Source: Polaromonas sp.
GTDB taxonomy: Bacteria; Pseudomonadota; Gammaproteobacteria; Burkholderiales; Burkholderiaceae_C
Length of the DNA: 64,000 bases
Direction: 5' to 3'
Assembly (NCBI RefSeq): GCF_010365105.1
Contig: NZ_JAAFGZ010000014.1
Location: 1 to 64,000 of the forward strand
Below are positions 1 through 8,166 of this stretch, piece by piece (positions within the stretch are counted from its first letter, which is position 1; every line of letters starts with the position of its first letter). The position numbers and the translations under genes are program-made. A model generated the notes under the pieces. It saw only the letters and a program-made list of their open reading frames with translations, made no database searches and was not told the origin of the DNA.

Positions 1-118
<118 letters not shown>

Positions 119-216
119 TTAACTCATGATGATCCGCTCAGACTGGACCTCGTGGTTTGCGCAAGGTCAAGGGTGAACGGGTTGCCTGCCTGGCGCCTGG
201 TTCGTGGCACCAGTCC

Positions 217-2274
217 TTACTTTTTGCGCAGCACCTTGCGCACGGTCGCCACCACATTTTCGGGTGTGAAGCCGAAATGCTTGAACAGCACGCCGGCCGG
301 TGCCGACTCGCCGAAGGTGTCGATGCCGATGACGGCGGCGCAGCCGTATTTCCACCAGCCGTCGGTCACGCCCATTTCCACGGCGATGCGCGGAATGCCT
401 TCAGGCAGGATTTTTGACTTGTAGGCCGCGTCCTGGCGGTCAAAGGTGGTCGTGCTCGGCATGGAAACCACGCGCACAGCTATCTTTTGCGTAGCAAGCA
501 TTTCCTGCGCCTTGAGCGCCAGCTGCACTTCGGAGCCGGTGGCAATGATGACGGCCTGGGCCTTTTTGTTCAGGCCGACTTCTGCCGGCTCGGCCAGCAC
601 GTAAGCGCCCTTGCTGATCTGGCCGACGTCGTCTTTGGGCGCATACGGCAGGTTCTGGCGGCTCAGCAGCAAGGCCGTCGGCCGTGTCTTGTTTTCCAGC
701 GCCACGGCCCAGGCCACGGCGGTCTCGGCGGTGTCGCCTGGACGCCAGACATCGAGGTTCGGAATCAGGCGCAGGCTGGCGGCGTGTTCAATGGACTGGT
801 GCGTCGGGCCATCTTCGCCCAGGCCGATGGAGTCATGTGTGAAGACGTGAATCACGCGCAGCTTCATCAGCGCAGCCATGCGGATGGCGTTGCGCGAGTA
901 GTCGCTGAACGTCAAAAACGTGCCGCCGTAGGGAATGAAGCCGCCATGCAGCGCCACGCCGTTCATGATCGCGGCCATGCCGAATTCGCGCACGCCGTAG
1001 TTGATGTGGCGGCCGCCAACCAGGCTGCCGTTGGCCGCTTCGGTTTTCACCACATCGCCGTTGGCGTCAAAGCGCAGCGCAGGCGTTGCCTTGGTGTTGG
1101 TCAGGTTGGAGCCGGTCAGGTCGGCCGAGCCGCCCAGCAGTTCGGGCAGGCCGGCGGTGAACGATTCGAGAGCCAGCTGCGACGCCTTGCGCGACGCCAC
1201 GGTTTCGGCCTTGGTGTGCGCGCCGACAACAGTGTCTACGGCCAGTTGCGAGAAGCTTTTTGGCAACTCGCCCTGCATGCGGCGAACGAATTCAGCCGCC
1301 AGTTCGGGATGGGCCTTGGTGTAGGCGGCGAACTTCTTGTCCCAGGCGGCTTCGAGCTTGCCGCCCCTGGCCTTGGCGTCCCAGGCCGCGTAGGTTTCCT
1401 TGGGCACATCAAATGCAGTGTGCGGCCAGTTGATGGCGGTGCGGGTCAGGCCGATTTCCTCGGCGCCCAGCGGCTCGCCGTGGGCTTTGGAGGTGTTGGC
1501 GCGGTTGGGCGAGCCCTTGCCGATGTGCGTTTTGCAGACGATCAGCGTGGGCTTGTCGATGCTGCTTTTGGCACCGGCAATGGCGGCCGATACGGCGGCA
1601 GAGTCATGACCGTCCACCGCATCAATCACGTTCCAGCCGCAGGCGGCAAAACGCATTGGCGTGTTGTCGATGAACCAGGGCGCGACCTGGCCGTCGATGG
1701 AAATGCCGTTGTCGTCGTACAGGGCGATCAGCTTGTTCAGCTTCCAGGCGCCGGCCAGTGCGATGGCTTCGTGGCTGATGCCTTCCATCAGGCAGCCGTC
1801 GCCCATGAAGACGAAGGTGTGGTGGTCGACGATGGTCAGGTCGGTCTTGCCCTTGGAACGGTTGAATTCGCTGGCCAGCAGCTTTTCAGACAGCGCCATG
1901 CCGACGGCATTGCTCAGGCCCTGGCCGAGCGGGCCGGTGGTGGTCTCGATGCCGGGCGTCACGTCCACTTCGGGATGGCCGGGGGTTTTGGAGCCAAACT
2001 GGCGGAAGTTTTTCAACTCGCTGATCGGCAGGTCGTAGCCGGTCAGGTGCAGCACCGAATAGATCAGCATCGACGCATGGCCGTTGCTCAGCACGAAGCG
2101 GTCGCGGTTCATCCAGTGCGGGTTGGCGGGGTTGTGCCTGAGGTGGTCGCCCCAGAGCGCCACGGCCATGTCGGCCATGCCCATGGGGGCGCCGGGGTGA
2201 CCCGAGTTGGCTTGTTGTACGGCGTCCATTGCAAGTGCGCGGATCGCATTTGCCATCATTTCGTTTTTGGCCAT
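217..2274 (-). CDS. tkt: Transketolase
   Basis: This 685-residue protein has the usual length and full domain order of transketolase: thiamine-diphosphate domain with the GDGCLMEG motif near residue 157, pyrimidine-binding domain with [12 protein letters not shown], and a C-terminal domain ending KVLRKK. It moves two-carbon ketol units between sugar phosphates in the pentose phosphate pathway and uses thiamine diphosphate and a divalent metal. The start at 2274 gives [20 protein letters not shown], a typical N-terminus. It is transcribed away from the divergent murU-like gene at 2475 and toward gap, so the two probably share carbon-flux control. Nothing is missing. Confidence 0.97.
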   Translation of the reverse strand: MAKNEMMANAIRALAMDAVQQANSGHPGAPMGMADMAVALWGDHLRHNPANPHWMNRDRFVLSNGHASMLIYSVLHLTGYDLPISELKNFRQFGSKTPGHPEVDVTPGIETTTGPLGQGLSNAVGMALSEKLLASEFNRSKGKTDLTIVDHHTFVFMGDGCLMEGISHEAIALAGAWKLNKLIALYDDNGISIDGQVAPWFIDNTPMRFAACGWNVIDAVDGHDSAAVSAAIAGAKSSIDKPTLIVCKTHIGKGSPNRANTSKAHGEPLGAEEIGLTRTAINWPHTAFDVPKETYAAWDAKARGGKLEAAWDKKFAAYTKAHPELAAEFVRRMQGELPKSFSQLAVDTVVGAHTKAETVASRKASQLALESFTAGLPELLGGSADLTGSNLTNTKATPALRFDANGDVVKTEAANGSLVGGRHINYGVREFGMAAIMNGVALHGGFIPYGGTFLTFSDYSRNAIRMAALMKLRVIHVFTHDSIGLGEDGPTHQSIEHAASLRLIPNLDVWRPGDTAETAVAWAVALENKTRPTALLLSRQNLPYAPKDDVGQISKGAYVLAEPAEVGLNKKAQAVIIATGSEVQLALKAQEMLATQKIAVRVVSMPSTTTFDRQDAAYKSKILPEGIPRIAVEMGVTDGWWKYGCAAVIGIDTFGESAPAGVLFKHFGFTPENVVATVRKVLRKK

Positions 2275-2474
2275 CAGGCTTTAGCTCCGGAAAGTTCGAT
2301 CGTCAAGGTAATCCGGCATTTTAACGGCCGATGCGCTGCATCCCCCTGCCGGCGCTTTCTGCAGTGCCGCAACAATGGCAGCGGCAAATGCCCTAAAGTC
2401 GTGTTCATGCAAACCAAGCCCTTCTGCGCAAGCCTTTCCTTCTGCCGCGTCCACCGGCCATTCGGGCGGTGCAG

Positions 2475-3206
2475 ATGAGCCCGCCGATTCCGGCCATGAT
2501 CCTGGCTGCCGGGCGCGGTGAGCGCATGCGCCCGCTGACCGACACCTGCCCCAAGCCGCTGCTGCAGGTAGCGGGCAAGGCGCTGATCGACTGGCATGTG
2601 CTGGCGCTGGCGCGCGGCGGCTTTCACGAACTGGTCGTCAACACCGCCTGGCTGGGCGAGAAAATTTCAAATCATTTAGGCCTTTTGCGCACTACCAGCG
2701 GGCACGAGCAGCTATCTTTTTTCTACTCACACGAAGGTGATGATTTCGGCTACGCGCTGGAGACGGCCGGCGGCATTGCGCGCGCACTGCCGCTGCTGGG
2801 CGACGTGTTCTGGCTGCTGGCCGCCGATGTGTTCGTGCCCGGTTTTGAATTCTCGCCACAAGCCGTCAGCCGCTTCATGGCCGGCGACAAGCTGGCCCAC
2901 CTGTGGCTGGTGCCCAATCCGCCGCACAACCCGCGCGGCGATTTTGGCCTGGACGCAGACGGCCAGGCGCTCAACCTGCCGGCCGGCGATGCAGCGCCGC
3001 GCTACACCTACAGCACCATCGGCCTGTACCGGCGCGAGTTGTTCGACAGCCTGCCCTTCGGCAACTCTCAAGGGCTGGCGGTCGCGCTGGCGCCACTGCT
3101 GCGCGCGGCGATGGACCGCCAGCAGGTCAGCGCCGAGATTTATGCCGGCGCCTGGACCGATGTCGGCACGCCGGCGCGGCTGGCCGAGTTGAACCAACCC
3201 ACCTGA
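2475..3206 (+). CDS. murU: Nucleotidyltransferase, MurU-like (N-acetylmuramate-1-phosphate uridylyltransferase)
   Basis: About 243 residues with the sugar-phosphate nucleotidyltransferase signature LAAGRGERMRPLTD followed by PKPLLQVAGKALIDWHVLAL, the pattern of MurU. In pseudomonads MurU converts MurNAc-1-phosphate to UDP-MurNAc, following the sugar kinase AmgK in a peptidoglycan-recycling bypass that avoids de novo MurNAc synthesis. The ATG at 2475 is preferred over an in-frame GTG at 2469. Around residues 65-85 there is a local stretch (ISNHLGLLRTTSGHEQLSFF) that looks longer than usual and is AT-rich in DNA, perhaps a degenerate repeat. A mannose-1-phosphate or glucose-1-phosphate nucleotidyltransferase is the alternative. 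The likely partner amgK lies at 22709. Confidence 0.82.
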   Translation: MSPPIPAMILAAGRGERMRPLTDTCPKPLLQVAGKALIDWHVLALARGGFHELVVNTAWLGEKISNHLGLLRTTSGHEQLSFFYSHEGDDFGYALETAGGIARALPLLGDVFWLLAADVFVPGFEFSPQAVSRFMAGDKLAHLWLVPNPPHNPRGDFGLDADGQALNLPAGDAAPRYTYSTIGLYRRELFDSLPFGNSQGLAVALAPLLRAAMDRQQVSAEIYAGAWTDVGTPARLAELNQPT

Positions 3207-3239
3207 ATTAATTTGTTCGAACTGAAAGCATCCTGTCCC

Positions 3240-4652
3240 ATGAGCACCCTGTTGAATCCTTCTGCCGTCTACGCCAAACGCCGCGCCGCCATGGGCCGCG
3301 CCCTGATCAAGGCCGGCGGCGGCGTCGCCCTGCTGCCGACGGCGCCCGAGATGCCGCGCAACCGCGACAGCGACTTTCCCTATCGCCACGACAGCTATTT
3401 TTACTACCTGACCGGTTTCAGCGAACCCGGCGCCTGGCTGGTCATCGAAGCCAATGGCAAAGCCATCAAGAGCACGCTGTTTTGCCGACCCAAGGACCTG
3501 GAGCGCGAGATCTGGGACGGCATTCGTCTGGGCCCCGAAGCCGCGCCCGCGCAACTCGGTGTCGATGCAGCTTTCAGCGCGGACATGCTGGACGAGAAAA
3601 TGCCCGAGCTGCTCGCCAACCAGAACGCTGTGTGGTTTCCCTTCGCCACGCACAAGGGCCTGGAAACCCAGGTCGATGGCTGGCTGAACAAGGTGCGCGC
3701 CCGTGTGCGCCTGGGCGCCGAATGCCCGCAAAGCCAGCACGACCTGTGCCGGCTGCTCGACGAGATGCGGCTGGTCAAGGACGCGCATGAAATTGCCATT
3801 TTGCGGCGCGCCGGCGCCATCTCGGCCGGCGCCCATGTGCGCGCCATGCAGACTTCGGCAGCCATGCTGCGTGCCGGCGTGAAAGGAGGCCTGCGCGAAT
3901 ACCACCTCGAAGCCGAACTGCTGCACGAATTCCGGCGCCACGGTTCCGAATTTCCGGCCTACACCAGCATCGTTGCCGCCGGCGCCAACGCCTGCGTGCT
4001 GCACTACCGCGCCGGCAACGCCGAACTGAAAGCCGGCCAGCTGTGCCTGATCGACGCCGGCTGCGAACTCGAAGGCTATGCCAGCGACATCACGCGCACC
4101 TTTCCAGCCGATGGAAAATTCACCCCGGCGCAGCGCATCCTCTACGACATTGTTCAGGCGTCGCAGGAAGCCGCGATTGCCGTGACACGGCCGGGCCAGC
4201 GCTTCATCGACCCGCACAACGCTGCCACGCGCGTGCTCATCGAAGGCATGCTGGACACCGGTCTGCTGGCCAAAGCCAAGCACGGCAGCGTCGACGACGT
4301 GCTCGAATCGGGCGCCTACCGCCAGTTCTACATGCACCGCACCGGCCACTGGATGGGCATGGACGTGCATGACTGCGGTGACTACACCGAGCCCGGCAGC
4401 CAGCCCCAGCCTGAAAAAGACGCGCTCGGCCAGATGGTCATGCGCAAGCCTTCGCGCCTCCTCAAGCCCGGCATGGTGCTGACCATCGAGCCCGGCCTGT
4501 ACGTGCGGCCAGCCAAGGGCGTGCCGAAAAAATTCTGGGACATCGGCATCCGCATCGAGGACGACGCGCTGGTCACGCCCCAGGGCTGCGAGCTGATGAC
4601 GCGCGGCGTGCCGGTGAAGGCGGGCGAGATCGAGGCCCTGATGCGCGGCTGA
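3240..4652 (+). CDS. pepP: Xaa-Pro aminopeptidase (aminopeptidase P)
   Basis: The 470-residue product has the aminopeptidase-P N-terminal domain (RDSDFPYRHDSYFYYLTGF) and the M24 pita-bread domain. Metal ligands are visible: Asp in LIDAGCELEGYASDITRTF, His in HRTGHWMGMDVHD, and Glu in TIEPGLYV and IGIRIEDD. It removes N-terminal residues that precede proline and needs two Mn ions. The reading frame extends upstream to a TTG at 3213, but the ATG at 3240 (MSTLLNPSAVYAKRRAAMG) matches family starts. It follows murU by about 30 bases on the same strand and may be cotranscribed. In many Burkholderiales pepP precedes ubiquinone genes; that context is absent here. Confidence 0.95.
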   Translation: MSTLLNPSAVYAKRRAAMGRALIKAGGGVALLPTAPEMPRNRDSDFPYRHDSYFYYLTGFSEPGAWLVIEANGKAIKSTLFCRPKDLEREIWDGIRLGPEAAPAQLGVDAAFSADMLDEKMPELLANQNAVWFPFATHKGLETQVDGWLNKVRARVRLGAECPQSQHDLCRLLDEMRLVKDAHEIAILRRAGAISAGAHVRAMQTSAAMLRAGVKGGLREYHLEAELLHEFRRHGSEFPAYTSIVAAGANACVLHYRAGNAELKAGQLCLIDAGCELEGYASDITRTFPADGKFTPAQRILYDIVQASQEAAIAVTRPGQRFIDPHNAATRVLIEGMLDTGLLAKAKHGSVDDVLESGAYRQFYMHRTGHWMGMDVHDCGDYTEPGSQPQPEKDALGQMVMRKPSRLLKPGMVLTIEPGLYVRPAKGVPKKFWDIGIRIEDDALVTPQGCELMTRGVPVKAGEIEALMRG

Positions 4653-4699
4653 CCTGCGCCTGTCGCCATGCCGGGGCGGCGCACGCCCTAAAATTGGCC

Positions 4700-5092
4700 A
4701 TGAAAACTTTTATCCGATACTTCTTTAAAACCGTGCGCGTCGTCCTCGGTCCGGTGGTGCTGCTCAAGGAAACGCTCACCCGGCCCAGGGGCGTGGTGCG
4801 CGTCCAGGCCGCGCAGGACAAGGTCAACCGGCAATGCAAGTCGCTGACGCTGTACCAGTACAAGACCTGCCCGTTCTGCAGCAAGGTCCGGCAGGAAATG
4901 AGCCGCCTGTCGCTGAACATCCAGCGGATCGACGCGCAGCACGCCGGCCCGGACCGGCAGGCCTTGCTCAAGGGCGGCGGCCAGGCCAAGGTGCCGTGCC
5001 TGAAGATCACCGACAAGGCCGGCAAAAGCCAGTGGCTCTATGACTCGGACAAGATCATTGCGTATTTGCGGGAGCGGTTTGTGGCGGCCTGA
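4700..5092 (+). CDS. Glutaredoxin-like thiol protein with N-terminal extension
   Basis: About 130 residues. A basic, hydrophobic N-terminal segment of roughly 40 residues precedes a compact glutaredoxin/GST-N fold with LTLYQYKTCPFCSKV, where CPFC (residues 57-60) is the redox motif. Further on, KVPCLKI has the cis-proline region and WLYDSDKIIAYLRERF is the usual C-terminal helix. It probably reduces disulfides or glutathione adducts. The N-terminus could act as a membrane anchor, but this is a guess. The ATG at 4700 is chosen over a TTG at 4694. It follows pepP by 47 bases. The substrate is unknown. Confidence 0.85.
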   Translation: MKTFIRYFFKTVRVVLGPVVLLKETLTRPRGVVRVQAAQDKVNRQCKSLTLYQYKTCPFCSKVRQEMSRLSLNIQRIDAQHAGPDRQALLKGGGQAKVPCLKITDKAGKSQWLYDSDKIIAYLRERFVAA

Positions 5093-5135
5093 GGGCGGTC
5101 AGGGCGAGTTGTGAAACTGCCGCAGGTAAAAAAGG

Positions 5136-5735
5136 TCACTTCGCAGCCAGCATCGCCGCCGCCCAGAGCGGCAACTCCTCCACCAGCAAAGTCGTCCGCG
5201 CCTTTTCGCACAACGCCACCAATCTGTGCGCACCCTGCTCGACCTCGGCAGCATCGTAGAGAAAAGCCAGATCGGCGATACGCACCGCCTGCCCAAGATG
5301 GTCCATGGTGCGCGGATAGCGTCCCAGGATGCGGCTGGCCGGAACGTTATGGCCGCCTTCCCTGACGCGCTGGCTGACGCGAGCCAGCAGGCGCTGCGGA
5401 TCGTCCAGGGAAACCACATACACAACCACCTGGTAACCCAGCGACTGCGCGTGGCGGATGAGGCTCAGTTTTGAGGGATGCGAGAAAACCGTTTCGCTGA
5501 CAAACCCGACCTTGGCATCAAGTAGCGTCTGCCGCCGCGCGTCGGCCCATTCGCGTGCGGCTTCGGAACGCTTCTGCAGGTCAGGAACATGCTGCAGGCA
5601 GTCTCTTTCGTGCAGGTCGGCATTGACAAATTCCAGCTGGCTTTCAATAGCGCCGCTGGCTGCCAAGGCACGGTAAAGCGTGGATTTGCCGGCGCCATTC
5701 GGCCCGGCCAGAAGATGAAAAATGGGCGGGCTCAA
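5136..5735 (-). CDS. Zeta-toxin-like P-loop kinase (toxin of a TA pair)
   Basis: The 199-residue protein opens with IFHLLAGPNGAGKSTLYRAL; the Walker A motif is at residues 11-18. It continues with FVNADLHERDC and FVSETVFSHPSKLSLIRHAQ, the layout of zeta-toxin/AAA kinases (Asp after the P-loop, then SET). Zeta toxins phosphorylate UDP-N-acetylglucosamine and block wall synthesis; this substrate is inferred from the family only. The start is TTG at 5735-5733, overlapping the TGA of the upstream ParD-like gene, so the two are translationally coupled. No better ATG exists. The rare start may keep toxin output low relative to antitoxin. Confidence 0.82.
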   Translation of the reverse strand: MSPPIFHLLAGPNGAGKSTLYRALAASGAIESQLEFVNADLHERDCLQHVPDLQKRSEAAREWADARRQTLLDAKVGFVSETVFSHPSKLSLIRHAQSLGYQVVVYVVSLDDPQRLLARVSQRVREGGHNVPASRILGRYPRTMDHLGQAVRIADLAFLYDAAEVEQGAHRLVALCEKARTTLLVEELPLWAAAMLAAK

Positions 5736-6082
5736 GCAGCTGCGCGCTGCACGGCAGCCTGCTGGCGGTTTTCTTCAACCACGTTGCGGATATTGGCTTG
5801 CAAAACCCCATTGCCACTGGCCGCAAGCACCCGCAGCTTGAGCGCTTCCAGCGAATCCGGCGCTTTTTTGCGCACTTCCCTGTCCGCCGCCTCATAGCCC
5901 TCGATCGCCGCTTGCGCTTCCTGCGTCGTCAGGCCGGAATGCTCGACGATGCGTCCCAGCGTGGCCCAGTACTCGACCTGGCCGGCGACCGAGCGGCGCA
6001 AGGGCCGGGCCGCCTCGCGCGCTTGCTGCACCAGGGCGGCGGGAAGCTTGACCGATGAAAAACCGTTAGAAGGTGATGCCAT
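5732..6082 (-). CDS. ParD-like antitoxin
   Basis: A 116-residue protein, MASPSNGFSSVKLPAALVQQ, followed by AREAARPLRRSVAGQVEYWA, which has the ribbon-helix-helix-like pattern of the ParD_like antitoxin family. It overlaps the zeta-like kinase gene, so it is the probable antitoxin and autorepressor of the pair. The pairing is not the classic epsilon/zeta of Gram-positive plasmids: the antidote is ParD-like rather than epsilon. Its ribosome-binding site AGGAG lies 6 bases before the ATG and is inside the 3' arm of a perfect hairpin (6088-6122), so translation or transcription could be self-controlled. The C-terminus is Ala/Gln-rich. Confidence 0.78.
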   Translation of the reverse strand: MASPSNGFSSVKLPAALVQQAREAARPLRRSVAGQVEYWATLGRIVEHSGLTTQEAQAAIEGYEAADREVRKKAPDSLEALKLRVLAASGNGVLQANIRNVVEENRQQAAVQRAAA

Positions 6083-6087
6083 GAATT

Positions 6088-6122
6088 GCTCCTGTTTGGC
6101 GCATTTTGCGCCAAACAGGAGC
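6088..6122. promoter_or_regulatory. Perfect 16-bp inverted repeat over the antitoxin ribosome-binding site
   Basis: Positions 6088-6103 (GCTCCTGTTTGGCGCA) and 6107-6122 are exact reverse complements separated by three bases. On the minus strand the 3' arm contains AGGAG, six bases from the antitoxin ATG at 6082. The element could be a dyad operator bound by the ParD-like protein, or an RNA hairpin that hides the Shine-Dalgarno sequence. There is no T-run after it on the minus strand, so it is not a typical terminator. Confidence 0.8.
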
Positions 6123-6138
6123 GATTAACAAGAAAGAG

Positions 6139-6264
6139 ATGCCTGCCATTACCCGCCAGCTGGCGAAATCCAGACCAGGCAAAGGTAAAGGCAAAGCCGC
6201 TCCATGGCAGCTACCGGGCAGATTTGCCGGGCCCATGATGAAAACCTACGCCGCCAAGCGCTGA
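6139..6264 (+). CDS. Possible 41-residue basic peptide
   Basis: An ATG at 6139 sits behind AAGAAAGAG and opens a 41-codon frame starting MPAITRQLAKSRPGKGKGKA and ending MMKTYAAKR, rich in Lys, Arg and Gly. It lies between the TA pair and cheB. I do not recognise it; it could be the tail of a lost gene or chance. Confidence 0.25.
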   Translation: MPAITRQLAKSRPGKGKGKAAPWQLPGRFAGPMMKTYAAKR

Positions 6265-6304
6265 AAACCCACACATTCATGCACCGGGCTCGTTCATATT
6301 GGCA

Positions 6305-7348
6305 ATGCGTATCCCTTTGAACACCACGAGCATTGCCATGAGCCCTTCCCCACCCGAACCGGTCATTGTCATGGGCGCCTCGGCAGGGGGCGTGAGTGCA
6401 ATCCTTGAACTCGCTCCTGCCCTGCCGCGCGACTTTCCGGCACCCATTTTGTTTGTGCAGCACATAGGCGCGCACCCCAGTGAACTCTGGAAGCTGGTGA
6501 GCGCGCGCGGCCCGAACGCGGCGGTCGCTGCGTCCGATGGCGACGTGCCCCGGCCCGGCACCATCCACATCGCCCCGCCGGACCAGCACATGCTGCTTGA
6601 CGGCCCGGTCATCCGGCTGTCGCGCGGCCCCAAGGAACACCATGCGCGGCCGGCCATCGATCCGCTGTTTCGCTCGGCGGCGCTGGACTACGGACCGCGC
6701 GCCATCGGGGTGCTGCTGACCGGCATGCTCGACGATGGCAGCGCCGGACTGCGCGCCATCAAGGACTGCGGCGGCACGGCCGTGGTGCAGGACCCGGCCG
6801 ATGCGCACGCGCCCAGCATGCCCCGGAGCGCACTGGCCTGCGTCGATGCGGACCATGTGGTGCCGCTGGTGGCGCTGGCGCCGCTGCTGTACAAGCTGGC
6901 CAGTCGTCCGGCAACGCGGGGCGACGCCATCGCCACACCCGAACCACCCTATGCACCCGACGCGCTTGGGCGTGAGCATGCGGTCAGCACTGGACACAAG
7001 GGCATGGAAAACCTGATGGCCATCGCCAGCCCGACACCCTTTACCTGCCCCGAATGCGGCGGCGTGCTGTTCGAGCTGGACGACAAGCGCCCGGTACGCT
7101 TGCGCTGCCATAACGGCCATGCCTTCAGCCTGCGCAGCCTGGCGCATCTGCAGGAAGTAGCGTCGGACGCGGCCCTGTGTACCAGCCTGCGGGTGTTGCA
7201 GGAAAAGCAAGCCGTCCTGCGGCGGCTGGCGCAGGCCCAGCACGCTGTCAGTCCGAAAAACGCACAAGATGCGCTGCGTGAGGCCGACGCGATAGCCGAC
7301 TTGTGCAGCGCGGTTCGCAGGCTGATCAAGCATGTGCCTGGCGCCTAG
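6305..7348 (+). CDS. Orphan CheB-type methylesterase with C-terminal zinc ribbon
   Basis: About 347 residues. The N-terminal two thirds is a CheB methylesterase domain: VIVMGASAGGVSAILELAPA carries the catalytic Ser, ILFVQHIGAHPSELW the His, and GVLLTGMLDDGSAGLRAI the Asp region. There is no receiver domain before it, unlike chemotaxis CheB. A C-terminal tail has CPECGG and RCHNGHAFS, a Cys2/Cys-His zinc-ribbon-like module, then a helical segment. No che genes are near, so it may act in a non-chemotaxis pathway. The start is uncertain: ATG 6305 or ATG 6338 (MSPSPPEPV); neither has a clear ribosome-binding site. Confidence 0.85.
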   Translation: MRIPLNTTSIAMSPSPPEPVIVMGASAGGVSAILELAPALPRDFPAPILFVQHIGAHPSELWKLVSARGPNAAVAASDGDVPRPGTIHIAPPDQHMLLDGPVIRLSRGPKEHHARPAIDPLFRSAALDYGPRAIGVLLTGMLDDGSAGLRAIKDCGGTAVVQDPADAHAPSMPRSALACVDADHVVPLVALAPLLYKLASRPATRGDAIATPEPPYAPDALGREHAVSTGHKGMENLMAIASPTPFTCPECGGVLFELDDKRPVRLRCHNGHAFSLRSLAHLQEVASDAALCTSLRVLQEKQAVLRRLAQAQHAVSPKNAQDALREADAIADLCSAVRRLIKHVPGA

Positions 7349-7487
7349 TATCGGCTGAGGTGCCCGCCGGCCGGGCGCGTTGCCGTCCTACGCCAGCTTG
7401 CGCGGCGGACGATAGAGCCAGGCAGGCCGACCGAATAAGCTGGCTGCCAGTCCCGGCAACCCGCCGAGCAATGCAAGGAGTCTTTCG

Positions 7488-7934
7488 ATGAGCACTGTTT
7501 CCGACGTCATGACCCGTGAACCGCGCAGACTGCGCCCGACCGACAGCGTCGTGCTGGCCGCCCAGGCCATGGAAGAGTTGAACGTGGGCGTGATACCTGT
7601 GTGCGACGGCGACCAGCTGGTCGGCATGGTGACGGACCGCGACATTGTGGTGCGCGGCGTGGCCCAGGGACTCGACGCCGCAACGGCAACGCTGGCCGAG
7701 GTGATGAGCCACCATGTGCGCACCGTCCGGGAAGACGACGACCTGGACGACGTTCTCGGAACGATGGGCATGAGCCAGATTCGCCGCATGCCGGTGGTTG
7801 ACGAACAAAACCGGCTGATCGGCATTGTGTCGCTCGGCGACATTGCCGCCAAAGGCCCGAACGGCGACGTGGAGGTGGCCAACTCGCTGGGGGACATCTC
7901 ATCGCCCGCCGAACCGGACCGCACGAGCGCCTGA
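7488..7934 (+). CDS. CBS-domain protein (tandem CBS pair)
   Basis: A 148-residue protein made of two CBS motifs: VSDVMTREPRRLRPTDSV through GMVTDRDIVVRGVA, and LAEVMSHHVRTVREDDDLDD through LIGIVSLGDIAAKG. Such pairs bind adenosyl ligands (AMP, ATP, SAM) and serve as regulatory sensors; the ligand and partner here are unknown. The ATG at 7488 has a good ribosome-binding site (CAAGGAG, 7 bases upstream). It follows the CheB-like gene by about 140 bases on the same strand. Similar small CBS proteins in proteobacteria are often stress-related. Confidence 0.9.
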   Translation: MSTVSDVMTREPRRLRPTDSVVLAAQAMEELNVGVIPVCDGDQLVGMVTDRDIVVRGVAQGLDAATATLAEVMSHHVRTVREDDDLDDVLGTMGMSQIRRMPVVDEQNRLIGIVSLGDIAAKGPNGDVEVANSLGDISSPAEPDRTSA

Positions 7935-8103
7935 TCCGCCGCAGAAGGCACCGGGTTTTGCTCTTAAAAATATAGCTGGATATGTCCGCGCAGTCAGCGG
8001 AAAAACCGCATTTACCGTAAAAAGCGCAACTGCTCGGGTCGCTTTTCAGGTTAACGCGCAATAACAGGTGTCGCTGTGATCCAAGCCTCCTTGGTCATCC
8101 CGG

Positions 8104-8134
8104 GCTGGGGCCGTCTCGACTGGACGGCCCCAGC
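8104..8134. terminator. 12-bp GC-rich hairpin after putP
   Basis: GCTGGGGCCGTC (8104-8115) pairs perfectly with 8123-8134 across a 7-base loop. It sits about 30 bases beyond the putP stop and 170 bases beyond the CBS gene, so it may end both convergent transcripts. It lacks a clear U-run, so the call is tentative. The remaining bases 7935-8103 hold no gene that I can see. Confidence 0.5.
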
Positions 8135-8166
8135 TGTCATCGGCCTCGTCATGAGGCCGTCGGCCT

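Noticed and set aside
487..2478. A 663-codon open frame on the plus strand opposite tkt
   Set aside because: It mirrors tkt; high GC at third positions leaves the antisense frame open. The translation has no family features and tkt is certain.
2727..4370. A 547-codon minus-strand frame opposite murU and pepP
   Set aside because: Antisense shadow of recognised genes; no motif and no ribosome-binding site.
8012..8035. Possible hairpin in AAAAACCGC...GCGGAAAAA-like bases after the CBS gene
   Set aside because: Pairing is imperfect and short; the 8104-8134 stem is a better terminator candidate.
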